Below are positions 26,824 to 39,972 of a stretch of DNA of 64,000 bases, piece after piece. How positions within the stretch are numbered: the first letter of the stretch is position 1; the number at the start of each line of letters is the position of its first letter. Below the pieces are notes generated by a model. The model saw nothing but the letters and a program-made list of their open reading frames with translations. It had not been told where the DNA came from and did not search any database. This DNA comes from Gemmataceae bacterium (GTDB lineage: Bacteria > Planctomycetota > Planctomycetia > Gemmatales > Gemmataceae). The stretch spans positions 248,001 through 312,000 of the forward strand of contig LR594584.1 of the NCBI GenBank assembly GCA_901538445.1. Direction: 5' to 3'. A program made the position numbers and the translations under genes.

Positions 26824-29800
26824 TCAGAAGGCGTGCTGGATGCCGAACCACCACTGCCAGGGGCTCGCGGCGTTGATCGTCTTGGCCACGTCGAACCGGA
26901 GCGTCGCACGCTCGATGAAGCTGAACACCGCCACCTCCACCCGCAGCCCGGCCCCCAGCGCGTAGGCCACGCCACCGACGCTCCGGCCGTCGGCGTACAC
27001 CGAGCCGATGTCCGTGAACGCCGCCAGCCAGACGCTGCGCGCCCCGATCGTGTGGTCGAGCACGTCCCACGTCACGTCCTGCTTGACCGGGATGCGGAGT
27101 TCGGCGTTCGCGACCCACAGCGAGTTCCCCTGGCGCTCGGCGAAGTCGAACCCGCGGAACAGCGTGCCGCCGCCCAGGGCGTAGAACTGGCCGTAGTCGG
27201 GCCACGCGCCGAGCGTCACCACCCGGCCCGCGACCCGGACGTGCTGGAGCGGGCCGAGGCAGTCGGGCAGCCCGTGAACGGCCGCGAGTTCCAGCCGGCC
27301 CTGGCCCATCCCCTTCCACGTGGTGAACTCGGCCCCGCCGGCGGCCGCCATCGCGTCCACCCACACCCCGCACTCCGGGTTCCAGTACGGCGTGTACAGG
27401 TTCAGCCGGTAGTGGTACCCGGCCATCGCGAGCCGCTGGTACCGCTCGCCCTCCGTGGACCGCGGGAACGGGAGGAAGTTGTCCTGGTACGTCGCGAACA
27501 GGTCCTGGTACATGAGCGGGGGCAGGTACAGGCTCGACCCCGGCTTCATTACGTCGCGGTAGTACGCGACGGCCCGCTGCGGCCCGCCCGACCCGTCCTG
27601 GTTCCCGAACGGCCCGGCGATCCGGCGCTCGTAGTTCAACCCGAGTTCGTAGTGGTCGCCGAGCTTGGTGGCGCTGGCCCCGAAGACGATGTCGCGGTAG
27701 TCGGTGCGGTACGCGGCGTAGGCGTCCGCCTTCCAGTGCTGCGGCTTGTGCGCGCCGACCCGAAGGCCGAGCATCGTCGAGCGGGTGTACCACGGGTCCT
27801 GGTACGACGCGCCCCACGCCCACGGCCCGGCGATCAGGTTCACGCGGTCGTAGTCCGACGTCAGGTCGGCGTCGTCGAGGCTGGTGAGCAGCGGGGTCAC
27901 CTTGGTGCGGACCGGCGGCTTCCAGCGGTTGTCGTGCGGGTTCGCGTCGAGGATCACGTGGTCCGGGTCGGCCGCGACGTGCTCGGGCTCGCCCGCGAGT
28001 TCCACGTCCACCCGCCACTTCTTCTCGCCGACCGGGGTGACGGTCGCGCCGATCTCGGGGAGCGACAGCGGCCTGTCACCGCCGACCGGGACGCGCACGA
28101 TCTCCCCGCCGGGGAGCGTGAACCCGACCGTCGTGGGCTCGGTAAACTCGCCCTTCTGCGCGACGATCGCGGACGCGGTGTACTTCGGACCGTCGCTCCG
28201 GTACTGGTTGGCGAAGCGGCTCACCGCGTTCACCCGCGGGCCGTTCTGCTCGCGAACCGTCACCTCCTCGACCTTCCAGTCGGTGAGCCCCTTGCCGTAG
28301 ATCCACCGGTCGAAGAAGTCGGTCCAGTCGCGGCCGGTGTACGCTTCGAGTTCGCGCTTGTAGTCGGCGAGTTGCAGCACTCGCCACCCGTACTTCGCGA
28401 CGACCCCGCGGGTGAAGTCGAGGAACGCGGCCTCGCCCATCTGGTTCTCGATCATCCCGATCGCCATCGACCCGCGGTCGTAGGCACCCGCGAACAGGTT
28501 GAACAAGTGCCCGTACTTTGGCAGGTCCTGCGCCGCGGGGTTCATCTCCTGGTTGCGGATCGTGTAGTACGTGCCGCCGAACCGGTAGTTCTCCCGGTTG
28601 ATGTTCGGGAGCCACTGGAGCCCCTGCGGCCACGCGAGCATCGGGTTGTTCTTGCCGCGCTTCTTGTCGAGCAGCTTGTGCGTGAAGAACGCGGCCGACG
28701 CCTCGTCCATGAACGGCTCGGCGTACCCGTTGGTGCCGACGTAGTTGTACCACCACTGGTGCGAGGTCTCGTGCGACACGAGGTACTCGACGTACCCCCG
28801 GGCGAGGTGCGGCATCCCGAACACCCGCTCGTCGATCATCACCAGCCCGGCGCACTCGTTGCCGTTCCACCCGAAGTACGACTCGGCCACGGTAAACGAC
28901 GAGTACGGGAAGTTCCCGAACCACGTCGAGTACACCGGGATCGCCTCGCCGACGATCTTGAGGATCTCGCGGGCGTACCACTCGTGCTCCGCGAACGCGA
29001 TGCACCGCAGATTGACCGGCGTGCCGTCGGGGAGGTTGATGTCGGTCGAGTACTCCCTGTACCGCGTCGAGCACAGGACCGGGAAGTCGCGGCCGACGAA
29101 CGGGTCGAGTTCGACCCGCTTGCGGCCGCCGTCGAGCTTCGCCTCGGACTTGATCCGCGGCGAAGTGGCGAGCACCTCCCCCTCGGGGAGCGTGACCGTG
29201 GCCCGCCACACCCCGGCCTCGTTGAAGAACGGCTGGTGCCACGGGATGAACGGCATCGGCCGCCACCCGGTGTCGTCGCAGAACGCGAGCACCGGGAAGG
29301 CGTTCGTCAGGAACGTCACGTCCTTCCAGTGCCCGAGCCGGCCCTGCTTGTTCGGCAGGTAGAACTCGCACGTGAGTTCGACGACGAGCGTTTCGCCCGG
29401 CGCGAGCGCCTCCGGCAGTGGGAACCGGAACGTCGTGGGGTTCGTGTCGTCGTACTCGTAGTTCAGATTGTGGTCGTGCGTCTTCTTCCCGAGTGCGGTC
29501 AACTTCGCGCCGGTGATGACACCGGCCCGGCCCCCGCGGTCGATGCCGATCGACGGCTGGAGCCGGAGCATCTCCAGGGTCTTGGCGAGGGCGAGGTAGT
29601 CGCGCCGCGGAACCTGGTAGTTGGGGTAAAAGTTGAACGCGAGGCTGTTGAGCGGCGCTTTAGTATGGTTCGTCCAGGTCACGCGCTGGTGGAGCGTGGC
29701 GCGGTGGGCGGCGACGTCGATGTTGAGATCGAGATCGTACTTCGGGAGGTGGGCGGGCGGTTCGGCGGCGCGGGCCTGACCGGTGGCGAGCAGCGCCAGA

Positions 29801-29853
29801 AGGGCGAGCAATCGGCCGCAACGCGGGAACGCAAGCTGTCGGTAACCGAGCAC
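26824..29853 (-). CDS. M1-type zinc metallopeptidase fused to a C-terminal Omp85-like beta-barrel
   Basis: The GTG at 29853 gives a 1009-residue protein with a signal peptide (cleaved near GQARA, about residue 29). The M1 aminopeptidase part has an N-terminal beta domain and the catalytic HETSH at 361-365 with E384, exactly the HExxH-x18-E zinc site, then a helical region to about 540. From roughly residue 640 the sequence becomes beta-barrel-like, with Omp85 hallmarks: GGGTLFRGFDF (loop-6 R900-G-F), a FTDIG strand, a LRFDVAKT strand and a C-terminal ...WWFGIQHAF ending in Phe. M1 enzymes cleave N-terminal residues; Omp85 barrels insert or translocate proteins at the outer membrane. Neighbours: Trm112-like gene upstream, POTRA gene downstream. 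Anchoring the enzyme in the outer membrane is inferred. Confidence 0.88.
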   Translation of the reverse strand: MLGYRQLAFPRCGRLLALLALLATGQARAAEPPAHLPKYDLDLNIDVAAHRATLHQRVTWTNHTKAPLNSLAFNFYPNYQVPRRDYLALAKTLEMLRLQPSIGIDRGGRAGVITGAKLTALGKKTHDHNLNYEYDDTNPTTFRFPLPEALAPGETLVVELTCEFYLPNKQGRLGHWKDVTFLTNAFPVLAFCDDTGWRPMPFIPWHQPFFNEAGVWRATVTLPEGEVLATSPRIKSEAKLDGGRKRVELDPFVGRDFPVLCSTRYREYSTDINLPDGTPVNLRCIAFAEHEWYAREILKIVGEAIPVYSTWFGNFPYSSFTVAESYFGWNGNECAGLVMIDERVFGMPHLARGYVEYLVSHETSHQWWYNYVGTNGYAEPFMDEASAAFFTHKLLDKKRGKNNPMLAWPQGLQWLPNINRENYRFGGTYYTIRNQEMNPAAQDLPKYGHLFNLFAGAYDRGSMAIGMIENQMGEAAFLDFTRGVVAKYGWRVLQLADYKRELEAYTGRDWTDFFDRWIYGKGLTDWKVEEVTVREQNGPRVNAVSRFANQYRSDGPKYTASAIVAQKGEFTEPTTVGFTLPGGEIVRVPVGGDRPLSLPEIGATVTPVGEKKWRVDVELAGEPEHVAADPDHVILDANPHDNRWKPPVRTKVTPLLTSLDDADLTSDYDRVNLIAGPWAWGASYQDPWYTRSTMLGLRVGAHKPQHWKADAYAAYRTDYRDIVFGASATKLGDHYELGLNYERRIAGPFGNQDGSGGPQRAVAYYRDVMKPGSSLYLPPLMYQDLFATYQDNFLPFPRSTEGERYQRLAMAGYHYRLNLYTPYWNPECGVWVDAMAAAGGAEFTTWKGMGQGRLELAAVHGLPDCLGPLQHVRVAGRVVTLGAWPDYGQFYALGGGTLFRGFDFAERQGNSLWVANAELRIPVKQDVTWDVLDHTIGARSVWLAAFTDIGSVYADGRSVGGVAYALGAGLRVEVAVFSFIERATLRFDVAKTINAASPWQWWFGIQHAF

Positions 29854-29917
29854 GCGGCAGCCCCCTGAGTAGGTCGAGAGCCGCGGGTGATAGCGTAAGG
29901 GGGGGAGCGACGCCAGG

Positions 29918-30148
29918 CTACTTTCGGCTCTTTTGGCGGTTCGCGGCCCGCTGACACGGGAGCTGGCTCACCTCGCGGTTGCCCTCGGGCATTTCGACCT
30001 CATTGGGCACGAGGACCGGGAGGCCGAGTTTCACGGGGAAGTGGCACGAGCAGCGGGAGCAGAGCAGCCCCTGATCGTCGCGCGTGAGGGTGGCCTCTCG
30101 CTTCGGATCGAGCGGGCAGCGGAGCTGTGCGAGGAAGGCGTCGTCCAT
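29918..30148 (-). CDS. Trm112 family protein
   Basis: The ATG at 30148 starts a 76-residue protein (MDDAFLAQLRCPLDPKREATL) with cysteines at 11, 30, 33 and 35 and the family ending FPVKLGLPVLVPNE. Trm112/YcaR-type proteins are small zinc-ribbon-like partners of methyltransferases and related enzymes. Cysteine spacing is slightly unusual. It is 64 bp upstream of the peptidase-Omp85 gene on the same strand and 60 bp beyond the rRNA terminator, so it has its own promoter. Confidence 0.82.
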   Translation of the reverse strand: MDDAFLAQLRCPLDPKREATLTRDDQGLLCSRCSCHFPVKLGLPVLVPNEVEMPEGNREVSQLPCQRAANRQKSRK

Positions 30149-30209
30149 CGTGGCGAGGATTGGTTGTGGGACGCGACTGATTGCTGGTAAGGTTGGCCTG
30201 AAAAGCACG

Positions 30210-30241
30210 GCACCCCGGGACACGAACGTGTCCCGGGGTGC
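30210..30241 (-). terminator. rRNA operon terminator
   Basis: A perfect 14-bp stem (gcaccccgggacac, loop gaac on the plus strand) is followed on the minus strand by cgtgcttttc. It lies 102 bp past the 16S 3' end and just outside the 16S processing stem. Confidence 0.85.
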
Positions 30242-30252
30242 GGTGGGGTATC

Positions 30253-30291
30253 GTTAACAAGTTGGTAGCAGATGGCCTCAGGAGGGGGGGC
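30253..30291 (-). other. 16S rRNA trailer arm of processing stem
   Basis: The sequence aagttggtagcagatggcc (30259-30277), with weaker extension on both sides, is complementary in the transcript to the 16S leader at 32023-32041. The two form a long RNase III-type stem that loops out the 16S precursor. Confidence 0.85.
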
Positions 30292-30342
30292 GACATGATG
30301 GACTCACGCGTGTGACGGCGTGGTCTGGTTCATCATCCTTAG

Positions 30343-31837
<1,495 letters not shown>

Positions 31838-32010
31838 GTTTTGATAACCACCGGCCGAAGCCGACGGCTCTTTTCAAGTGTTGATCCGCCGTTGTTCGCG
31901 TTCCTCAAATTCTCGACCCGCCGAACAGAACCCGACCGGCCGCTTCCGCGGCCCGCCAGCCTCCGCCCGACGTGAGCCGGGGTCCGATTCACGCTCCAAC
32001 AGCGTAAACC

Positions 32011-32051
32011 CTCCCCTCTTAAGGCTATCTGCTACCAACTTGTCAAGGATC
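32011..32051 (-). promoter_or_regulatory. 16S leader: boxA-like site plus processing-stem arm
   Basis: On the minus strand gatccttgacaa (32051-32040) resembles boxA (consensus tgctctttaaca) and runs into aagttggtagcagatagcc, which pairs with the 16S trailer at 30259-30277. The ttgaca could be mistaken for a -35 box, but a matching -10 is lacking and the same motif heads the 23S leader. Confidence 0.75.
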
Positions 32052-32147
32052 AAAAGCCGCCGCCCTCAGTAGAGGACGACCCACTCAGAGAGTGATCGGG
32101 CGACCGCCGCTCACCGTGAGGCAGAGGCGGTCCGAAGCAAACTAAAA

Positions 32148-32254
32148 GCCGGCGATACCTACTCTCGCGCTGGACGCACTACCATCGGCCCCAACAGTTT
32201 CACGGCCGTGTTCGGAATGGGAACGGGTGTTTCCAGTTGGGTGTGGTCACCGGC
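32148..32254 (-). rRNA. rrf: 5S ribosomal RNA
   Basis: The minus strand reads gccggtgaccacacccaact..., cattccgaacacggccgtga, gcgagagtaggtatcgccggc. The conserved ccgaacac loop and the closing gccgg/ccggc helix identify 5S, about 107 nt. It lies between 23S (3' end near 32359) and 16S, with about 310 bp separating it from 16S. Confidence 0.92.
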
Positions 32255-32310
32255 AAGTCGCGTGGCGTCCCGGCCGGCCCGTGTGGCGGGTCGGCGGGGT
32301 TGCCGTGTAT

Positions 32311-32336
32311 CTTGGCAACTTGATGAACACGAAGTC
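32311..32336 (-). other. 23S rRNA trailer arm of processing stem
   Basis: cttggcaacttgatgaacac (32311-32330, then gaagtc) complements the 23S leader at 35349-35374 in the transcript with few mismatches, forming the 23S precursor stem. It starts about 25 bp past the mature 3' end. Confidence 0.8.
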
Positions 32337-32358
32337 GACACGAGCGAGAAGGGGAACA

Positions 32359-35122
<2,764 letters not shown>

Positions 35123-35348
35123 CACTGCTCCCGCCCTCCACCCGTGTCGCCACGCCTGAAGAACGAAAGCCACTTGACTCAGCTAGACTTCCCCCGGTCC
35201 GCGGGATGCGGACCGGGTCGACGATGCTGCCCTTCTTCTTTTCTTCTAAGGCTCGTGTCTTGATCGCTACCGCGTGCCCCACGCCGACCGGACCCGGAAC
35301 CGCTACGCGGCCCCCGACCCGATCACGCGACGCACGCAATCGCTGATG

Positions 35349-35380
35349 CAACTTCGTGTTCACCAAGTTGTCAAAGAGCT
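35349..35380 (-). promoter_or_regulatory. 23S leader: boxA plus processing-stem arm
   Basis: On the minus strand agctctttgacaa (35380-35368) is close to the boxA antitermination consensus; it overlaps ttgacaacttggtgaacacg..., which pairs with the trailer at 32311-32336. It implies Nus-dependent antitermination. Confidence 0.75.
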
Positions 35381-35496
35381 TACTGAGAACTGGTCCACTC
35401 AGAACCCGTTCTGCCCCGCCTGTTCGGCCGGGCTTTACCGTCAGAGCTTTGCCTTAACCTCTTTTCGAGTCAGGCGTTGCGTCCTTTGGTATCGGA

Positions 35497-35525
35497 ATCT
35501 TAGAGGGGTCGGCTTGAGCTGTCAA
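35497..35525 (-). promoter_or_regulatory. rRNA operon promoter
   Basis: The minus strand reads TTGACA, 17 bases, TAAGAT: a consensus -35, ideal spacing and a good -10. An A/T-rich cgaaaagaatttt run lies about 12-24 bp upstream of the -35, in UP-element position. It is about 375 bp from the mature 23S 5' end and 117 bp upstream of the boxA site. Confidence 0.8.
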
Positions 35526-36447
35526 CCCGGTCCCCAAAATTCTTTTCGTTCCGATCTCTGTCCGGCGTTGGTCGTGAATTCGAGGTTCCGCAGGGCGGCT
35601 CATCGACTCGAACGCGAGTCCGAATCACGATCAACGCTGTTTCAAAGATCACGTCCCAAGCCGGCAACTTCGCGTGCCGGAAGCACTGTTGGTGGCCGAG
35701 AACGCTCCTGGCCCAACCAACTGTCGTCCCTTGGGAAACTGAATGTTAGGAACGCAAGAAGGGGCCGCCAAGTGGCGGCGGCAATTTCTCGCATCTCGCC
35801 CAGTCGATCATCGACGCAAATCAATTCCTAAAAGGACCTTAAACTCGCTTCTTGCGTTTCACGCTTTCCTTCCCGAGGCGACATCTTTGTGTGCCACACT
35901 CCACCGGTCTGCGGTCCTGCTGTGCTCGGCACTCCGCGACGAGTACCGCAGGGGCCGCATCGCCCGACCAGAAGCGCCACGCGTTCGGAAGTCTGGCGGC
36001 CTACGATCGTGTGCAGTAGTCGATGCACAGACTTCGTTGGCACCCTCTAACGGTGTGTCACCTCCTCACGACGCGTCACTGCACGCCATGTGGCGAGCGA
36101 TCGCGAACCTGAGTGCGGCATTGGCCCTTGCACATGCGGTCGCTAATGACGGGATCTGGTGCGTGGTTCGCTACCCACAGGGTGAACGGTCCTGGAATAG
36201 AGTGGAAACCGTTATCCGCGGCTGATCGGTGCCCGCAGCGACAAAATGAGACCAAGTACGGCCGGAGCTGCGGTCGCGACTCTCAGTCCATGAGCACCGC
36301 CCGCTCGCCCCGGACCCGTGTTTACTAGCGCGGCAAGCGGCAATTGAAGTCGACTTGCGAGCGTCGTTGCGAACGGGGTAAAGTGCCGCTCCGGTTTGGG
36401 CCGATGTCTCTTCGGCTACACATTCTTCGTCACGGACGGCGAACACC
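35526..36447. other. long gap upstream of the rRNA promoter with no recognisable gene
   Basis: About 920 bp of visibly lower G+C than the flanking genes. The longest frames (for example one of 160 codons from 35743) have no family character. I see no tRNA, transposase or conserved RNA. It could be decayed DNA or hold regulatory sites for rRNA (leftward) and the sugar operon (rightward). Confidence 0.5.
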
Positions 36448-37218
36448 ATGCGCGCGGTTATTCTTGCCGGGGGGCTCGGCACCCGGCTCGCCGAGGAGAC
36501 GGAGGTACGGCCCAAGCCGATGGTCGAGATCGGCGGCCGCCCGATCCTGTGGCACATCATGAGCCACTACGCCGCCCACTGGGTGACCGAGTTCGTGGTC
36601 GCCCTCGGGTACAAGAGCGAAGTGGTCAAGCGGTTCTTCGTCGAGTACCGCGCCCTCACCGGCAGCCTCTCGGTCAACCTGGCCCGCGGCCAAGTGACCC
36701 ACCATGAGGCCGCCGGTGCCGACTGGACCGTTCACCTCATTGACACCGGGCTCGAAACCAACACCGGGGGCCGGGTCCGCCGGGTCGCCGACTGGGTTCG
36801 CGACGGTACGTTCATGCTCACCTACGGCGACGGTGTCAGCGACGTGGACATCCAGGCTCTCCTCCGCTTCCACCGCCGGACCGGGAAGCTCGCGACCGTG
36901 ACGGCGGTGCGTCCCCCGGCGAGGTTCGGTGGGCTCGAGTTCGACGGCGACCTCGTTCGCGCGTTTACCGAAAAACCGCAGACCGGCGAGGGGTGGATCA
37001 ACGGCGGGTTCTTCGTCCTGGAACCGGCGGTGCTCGACCTGATCGGGGGCGACGCCGAGAGCTTCGAGAACGACGTGCTGCCGCGGCTCGTGGCCGACAA
37101 CCAGCTCGCGGCGTACCGGCACGACAAGTTCTGGCAGTGCATGGACACCCTCCGGGACAAGCGGCAACTCGAGACCCTGTGGCAGGACGGCCGCGCGCCG
37201 TGGAGGGCCAGCGCATGA
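36448..37218 (+). CDS. rfbF: glucose-1-phosphate cytidylyltransferase
   Basis: The 256-residue protein starts [25 protein letters not shown] (split here), the nucleotidyltransferase signature (LAGGLGTRL at 6-14), and continues [36 protein letters not shown] and [15 protein letters not shown]. These match RfbF, which makes CDP-glucose from CTP and glucose-1-phosphate. It is the first of five genes coupled by 4-base overlaps, so the operon commits glucose-1-phosphate to a CDP-deoxysugar pathway. The stop overlaps the next start (ATGA). A cytoplasmic enzyme; assignment is firm. Confidence 0.95.
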   Translation: MRAVILAGGLGTRLAEETEVRPKPMVEIGGRPILWHIMSHYAAHWVTEFVVALGYKSEVVKRFFVEYRALTGSLSVNLARGQVTHHEAAGADWTVHLIDTGLETNTGGRVRRVADWVRDGTFMLTYGDGVSDVDIQALLRFHRRTGKLATVTAVRPPARFGGLEFDGDLVRAFTEKPQTGEGWINGGFFVLEPAVLDLIGGDAESFENDVLPRLVADNQLAAYRHDKFWQCMDTLRDKRQLETLWQDGRAPWRASA

Positions 37219-38207
37219 CGAACGGGTTCTGGCGGGACCGCCCGACCCTGGTGACCGGGGCGACCGGGCTGGTTGGTGGGGCGGTGGTGCGGCGCTTGCT
37301 CCGGGCCGGGGCGGACGTCGTGTGCCTCGTCCGCGACTGGGTGCCGGAGTGCGAGTTGGTCCGCGGGGGTATGCTCCCCCAGGTGAAGACCGTTCGAGGG
37401 GACGTCCGCGACCAGCCCGTGCTGGAACGGGTCCTCGGCGAGTTCGAGATCGACACCGTCGTTCACCTCGCGGCGCAGACACTGGTGCCGGTGGCGAACC
37501 GCAACCCGGTCGCAACGTTCGAGAGCAACATCGCCGGGACTTGGGCGGTGCTGGAAGCGTGCCGCCGCAGCCCGAAGGCGAAGCAGATCGTCCTGGCCTC
37601 GTCCGATAAGGCTTACGGCGACGCCGAGGTGCTGCCCTACGACGAATCGACCCCGCTCCGCGGGCGGCACCCCTACGACGTCAGCAAGTCGTGCGCGGAC
37701 CTGATCGCTCAAAGCTACGCGCACACCTACGGCCTCCCGGTGGTGGTCACCCGGTGCGGGAACTTTTACGGCGCGGGCGACCTGAACTGGAACCGGATCG
37801 TGCCGGGGACGGTTCGGTCGGTACTCCGCGGCGAGCGCCCGGTGATCCGGTCCGACGGGTCGCACGTGCGCGACTACTTCTACGTGGAGGACGGCGCGGC
37901 GGCGTACCTCATGCTCGCAGAGAAACTCGCCGCCGACCCGACGCTCCGCGGCGAGGCGTTCAACTTCTCGAACGAGACGCAGGTGACCGTCCTCGATCTC
38001 GTCCGCATGCTCCTCGGGCTGCTCGGCTCCCGCCTCACCCCGGACGTGCGGAACGAGGCGAGCAACGAGATCGCCCACCAGAGTCTGAGTGCGGCCAAGG
38101 CCCGCGCCCGGCTCGGGTGGCGGCCGCTGTTCACGCTCGAGGAGGGGCTGCGGCGGACGGTCGCTTGGTACTCCTCGTTCCTGTCCGCACCGAGGGCCGC
38201 CGCGTGA
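37215..38207 (+). CDS. rfbG: CDP-glucose 4,6-dehydratase
   Basis: The ATG at 37215 overlaps the rfbF stop. The 330-residue extended SDR has the NAD-binding TGATGLVGG at 14-22, the catalytic YDVSK at 154-158, and downstream [17 protein letters not shown] and [12 protein letters not shown], all characteristic of RfbG. It converts CDP-glucose to CDP-4-dehydro-6-deoxyglucose. Order after rfbF is the classic arrangement. No RfbH-type 3-dehydratase is present, so the 3-hydroxyl is probably retained for the methyltransferase that follows. Confidence 0.95.
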   Translation: MTNGFWRDRPTLVTGATGLVGGAVVRRLLRAGADVVCLVRDWVPECELVRGGMLPQVKTVRGDVRDQPVLERVLGEFEIDTVVHLAAQTLVPVANRNPVATFESNIAGTWAVLEACRRSPKAKQIVLASSDKAYGDAEVLPYDESTPLRGRHPYDVSKSCADLIAQSYAHTYGLPVVVTRCGNFYGAGDLNWNRIVPGTVRSVLRGERPVIRSDGSHVRDYFYVEDGAAAYLMLAEKLAADPTLRGEAFNFSNETQVTVLDLVRMLLGLLGSRLTPDVRNEASNEIAHQSLSAAKARARLGWRPLFTLEEGLRRTVAWYSSFLSAPRAAA

Positions 38208-39436
38208 CCACCCCTACCTGCCGGTCCTGTGGGGCCGCCCCGCTCGCCCCCGTCCTGTCGCTCGGCACCACCCCGCTGGCCAACGCCCTGCGGGGGGCCG
38301 ACGATTTGGCCGCCCCGGAGCCGGCGTTCCCGCTCGACCTCGCGGTCTGCCCGCGGTGCTCGCTCGTGCAGATCACCGCCGAGGTGCCGCCGGACGCACT
38401 GTTCCGCGACTACGTCTACTTCTCGTCCTTCTCAGACACCATGCTCCGGCACGCGGCGGACCTGGCGGCCCGTCTCACGCGCGACGAGCGCCTGGGTTCG
38501 GGGAGCCTTGTCGTCGAGGCGGCGAGCAACGACGGGTACCTGCTGCGGAACTACCTCGCGGCCGGTGTGCCGGTGCTGGGCGTCGAGCCGGCGCGGAACG
38601 TGGCCCGTGTCGCGGTCGAGCGGCACGGGGTCCCGACCCACACCGAGTTCTTCACCCGCGACTACGCCCGCCACCTCGCGGCCGATTGGTTGCGGGCCGA
38701 CGTGTTCCACGCGCACAACGTGCTCGCGCACGTGCCGGACCTGAACGGCTTCGTCGAGGGCGTCCGCACGCTGCTCAAGCCGACGGGCGTTGCGGTGGTC
38801 GAGGTGCCGTACGTCAAGGACATGCTCGACCACTGCGAGTTCGACACGATCTACCACGAGCACCTCTGCTACTTCTCGCTCACGGCCCTCGACGGACTGT
38901 TCCGCCGAAACGGGCTGGAGGTGTGCGACGCCGAGCGGGTGGCCATCCACGGCGGCACGCTGCGGCTGTTCGCCGCCCCCGCGGGCTCGTCGCGCGCGGC
39001 GTCGCCGCGGGTCGCCGCGTTGCTCGCCGAGGAAGCCGCCTGGGGCGTCACCACGCTCGAGCCCTACCGGGCGTTCGCCGAGCGGGTCGCGCAGGTCCGA
39101 ACCGCTCTGCGCGACCTCCTGGCCGCGTTGAAGGCCAGCGGCAAGCGGATCGCCGCGTACGGCGCGTCGGCCAAGGGCAGCACGCTCCTCAACTTTTGTG
39201 GCATCGGGCCAGAGACCCTCGACTTCGTCGTGGACCGCAGCACCGCGAAGCAGGGCAAGTACACGCCCGGCACCGGCCTGCGGATCTCCGCCCCGGACCG
39301 GTTGCTCGACGAGATGCCCGACTACACGCTGCTGCTGACGTGGAACTTTGCGGACGAGATCCTCGCGCAACAGGCCGAGTACCGGAGCCGCGGCGGCCGG
39401 TTCATCGTCCCGGTGCCGCTACCCCGGGTGGCGTGA
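38204..39436 (+). CDS. sugar C-methyltransferase (TylCIII/NovU-like)
   Basis: The GTG at 38204 overlaps the rfbG stop (GTGA). The 410-residue product has an N-terminal zinc-binding module with C6, C9, C49 and C52, a SAM-binding segment [12 protein letters not shown] (103-114), and the family block [19 protein letters not shown] (near 207-225). The C-terminal Rossmann-like domain includes [16 protein letters not shown]. This three-part layout is that of C-methyltransferases acting on nucleotide-linked 4-keto-6-deoxysugars, usually at C3. In this operon the substrate is inferred to be CDP-4-dehydro-6-deoxyglucose or its epimer. Confidence 0.9.
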   Translation: MTTPTCRSCGAAPLAPVLSLGTTPLANALRGADDLAAPEPAFPLDLAVCPRCSLVQITAEVPPDALFRDYVYFSSFSDTMLRHAADLAARLTRDERLGSGSLVVEAASNDGYLLRNYLAAGVPVLGVEPARNVARVAVERHGVPTHTEFFTRDYARHLAADWLRADVFHAHNVLAHVPDLNGFVEGVRTLLKPTGVAVVEVPYVKDMLDHCEFDTIYHEHLCYFSLTALDGLFRRNGLEVCDAERVAIHGGTLRLFAAPAGSSRAASPRVAALLAEEAAWGVTTLEPYRAFAERVAQVRTALRDLLAALKASGKRIAAYGASAKGSTLLNFCGIGPETLDFVVDRSTAKQGKYTPGTGLRISAPDRLLDEMPDYTLLLTWNFADEILAQQAEYRSRGGRFIVPVPLPRVA

Positions 39437-39972
39437 CCGCCGTGCGATTCACCCCCACACAACTGCCGGGCGTGGTCGTGGTCGAGGTCGAGCCGCGGGC
39501 CGACGACCGCGGACTGTTCGCCCGGACGTTCTGCCGCGACGAGTTCGCCGCCGCCGGCCTGTGCGGCGACTGGGTGCAGTGCAACGTGTCGTACAACGCC
39601 CGCGCCGGGACGCTCCGCGGGCTCCACTGGCAGGCCGAACCGCACGTGGAGGTGAAACTCGTGCGGTGCACCGCGGGCGCGGCCGACGACGTGATCGCCG
39701 ACCTGCGGCCGGGCTCAGCGAGTTGCCGCAGGTGGGTGGCCGTCGAGATCACCGCCGCGAGCCGTCGCGCGGTGTACATCCCGGTTGGGTGCGCCCACGG
39801 GTTCCAGGCATTCACCGACGGCACGGATCTGTTCTACCAGATGTCCGCGCCACACGTCTCTGCCGCGGCCCGTGGCGCGAAATGGGACGACCCGTCTCTG
39901 GCGATCGAGTGGCCGCGGTGCGCTTCGAGGATCATCGCGCCGCGTGACTTGGCGTGGGAGATCCTCCCGTGA
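39433..39972 (+). CDS. rfbC: dTDP-4-dehydrorhamnose 3,5-epimerase family protein
   Basis: The GTG at 39433 overlaps the previous stop (GTGA). The 179-residue cupin-like protein has RGLHWQ (62-67, H65 catalytic), VKLVRCTAGAADDVIADLR and VGCAHGFQAFTD, all RfbC signatures. It would epimerise C3 and/or C5 of the 4-keto sugar. In a CDP-sugar operon with a C-methyltransferase it likely acts on the methylated or unmethylated CDP-4-keto intermediate, as in antibiotic-sugar pathways. Whether it epimerises one or two centres cannot be read from sequence. Confidence 0.9.
   Translation: MTAVRFTPTQLPGVVVVEVEPRADDRGLFARTFCRDEFAAAGLCGDWVQCNVSYNARAGTLRGLHWQAEPHVEVKLVRCTAGAADDVIADLRPGSASCRRWVAVEITAASRRAVYIPVGCAHGFQAFTDGTDLFYQMSAPHVSAAARGAKWDDPSLAIEWPRCASRIIAPRDLAWEILP

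Noticed and set aside
32020-32047. TTGACA ... CTTAAG as an independent 16S promoter
   Set aside because: The -10 is poor and the TTGACAA belongs to a boxA/processing-stem module that also heads the 23S leader.
35743-36225. 160-codon ORF upstream of the rRNA promoter
   Set aside because: No ribosome site, no domain-like pattern and irregular codon use; treated as non-coding.
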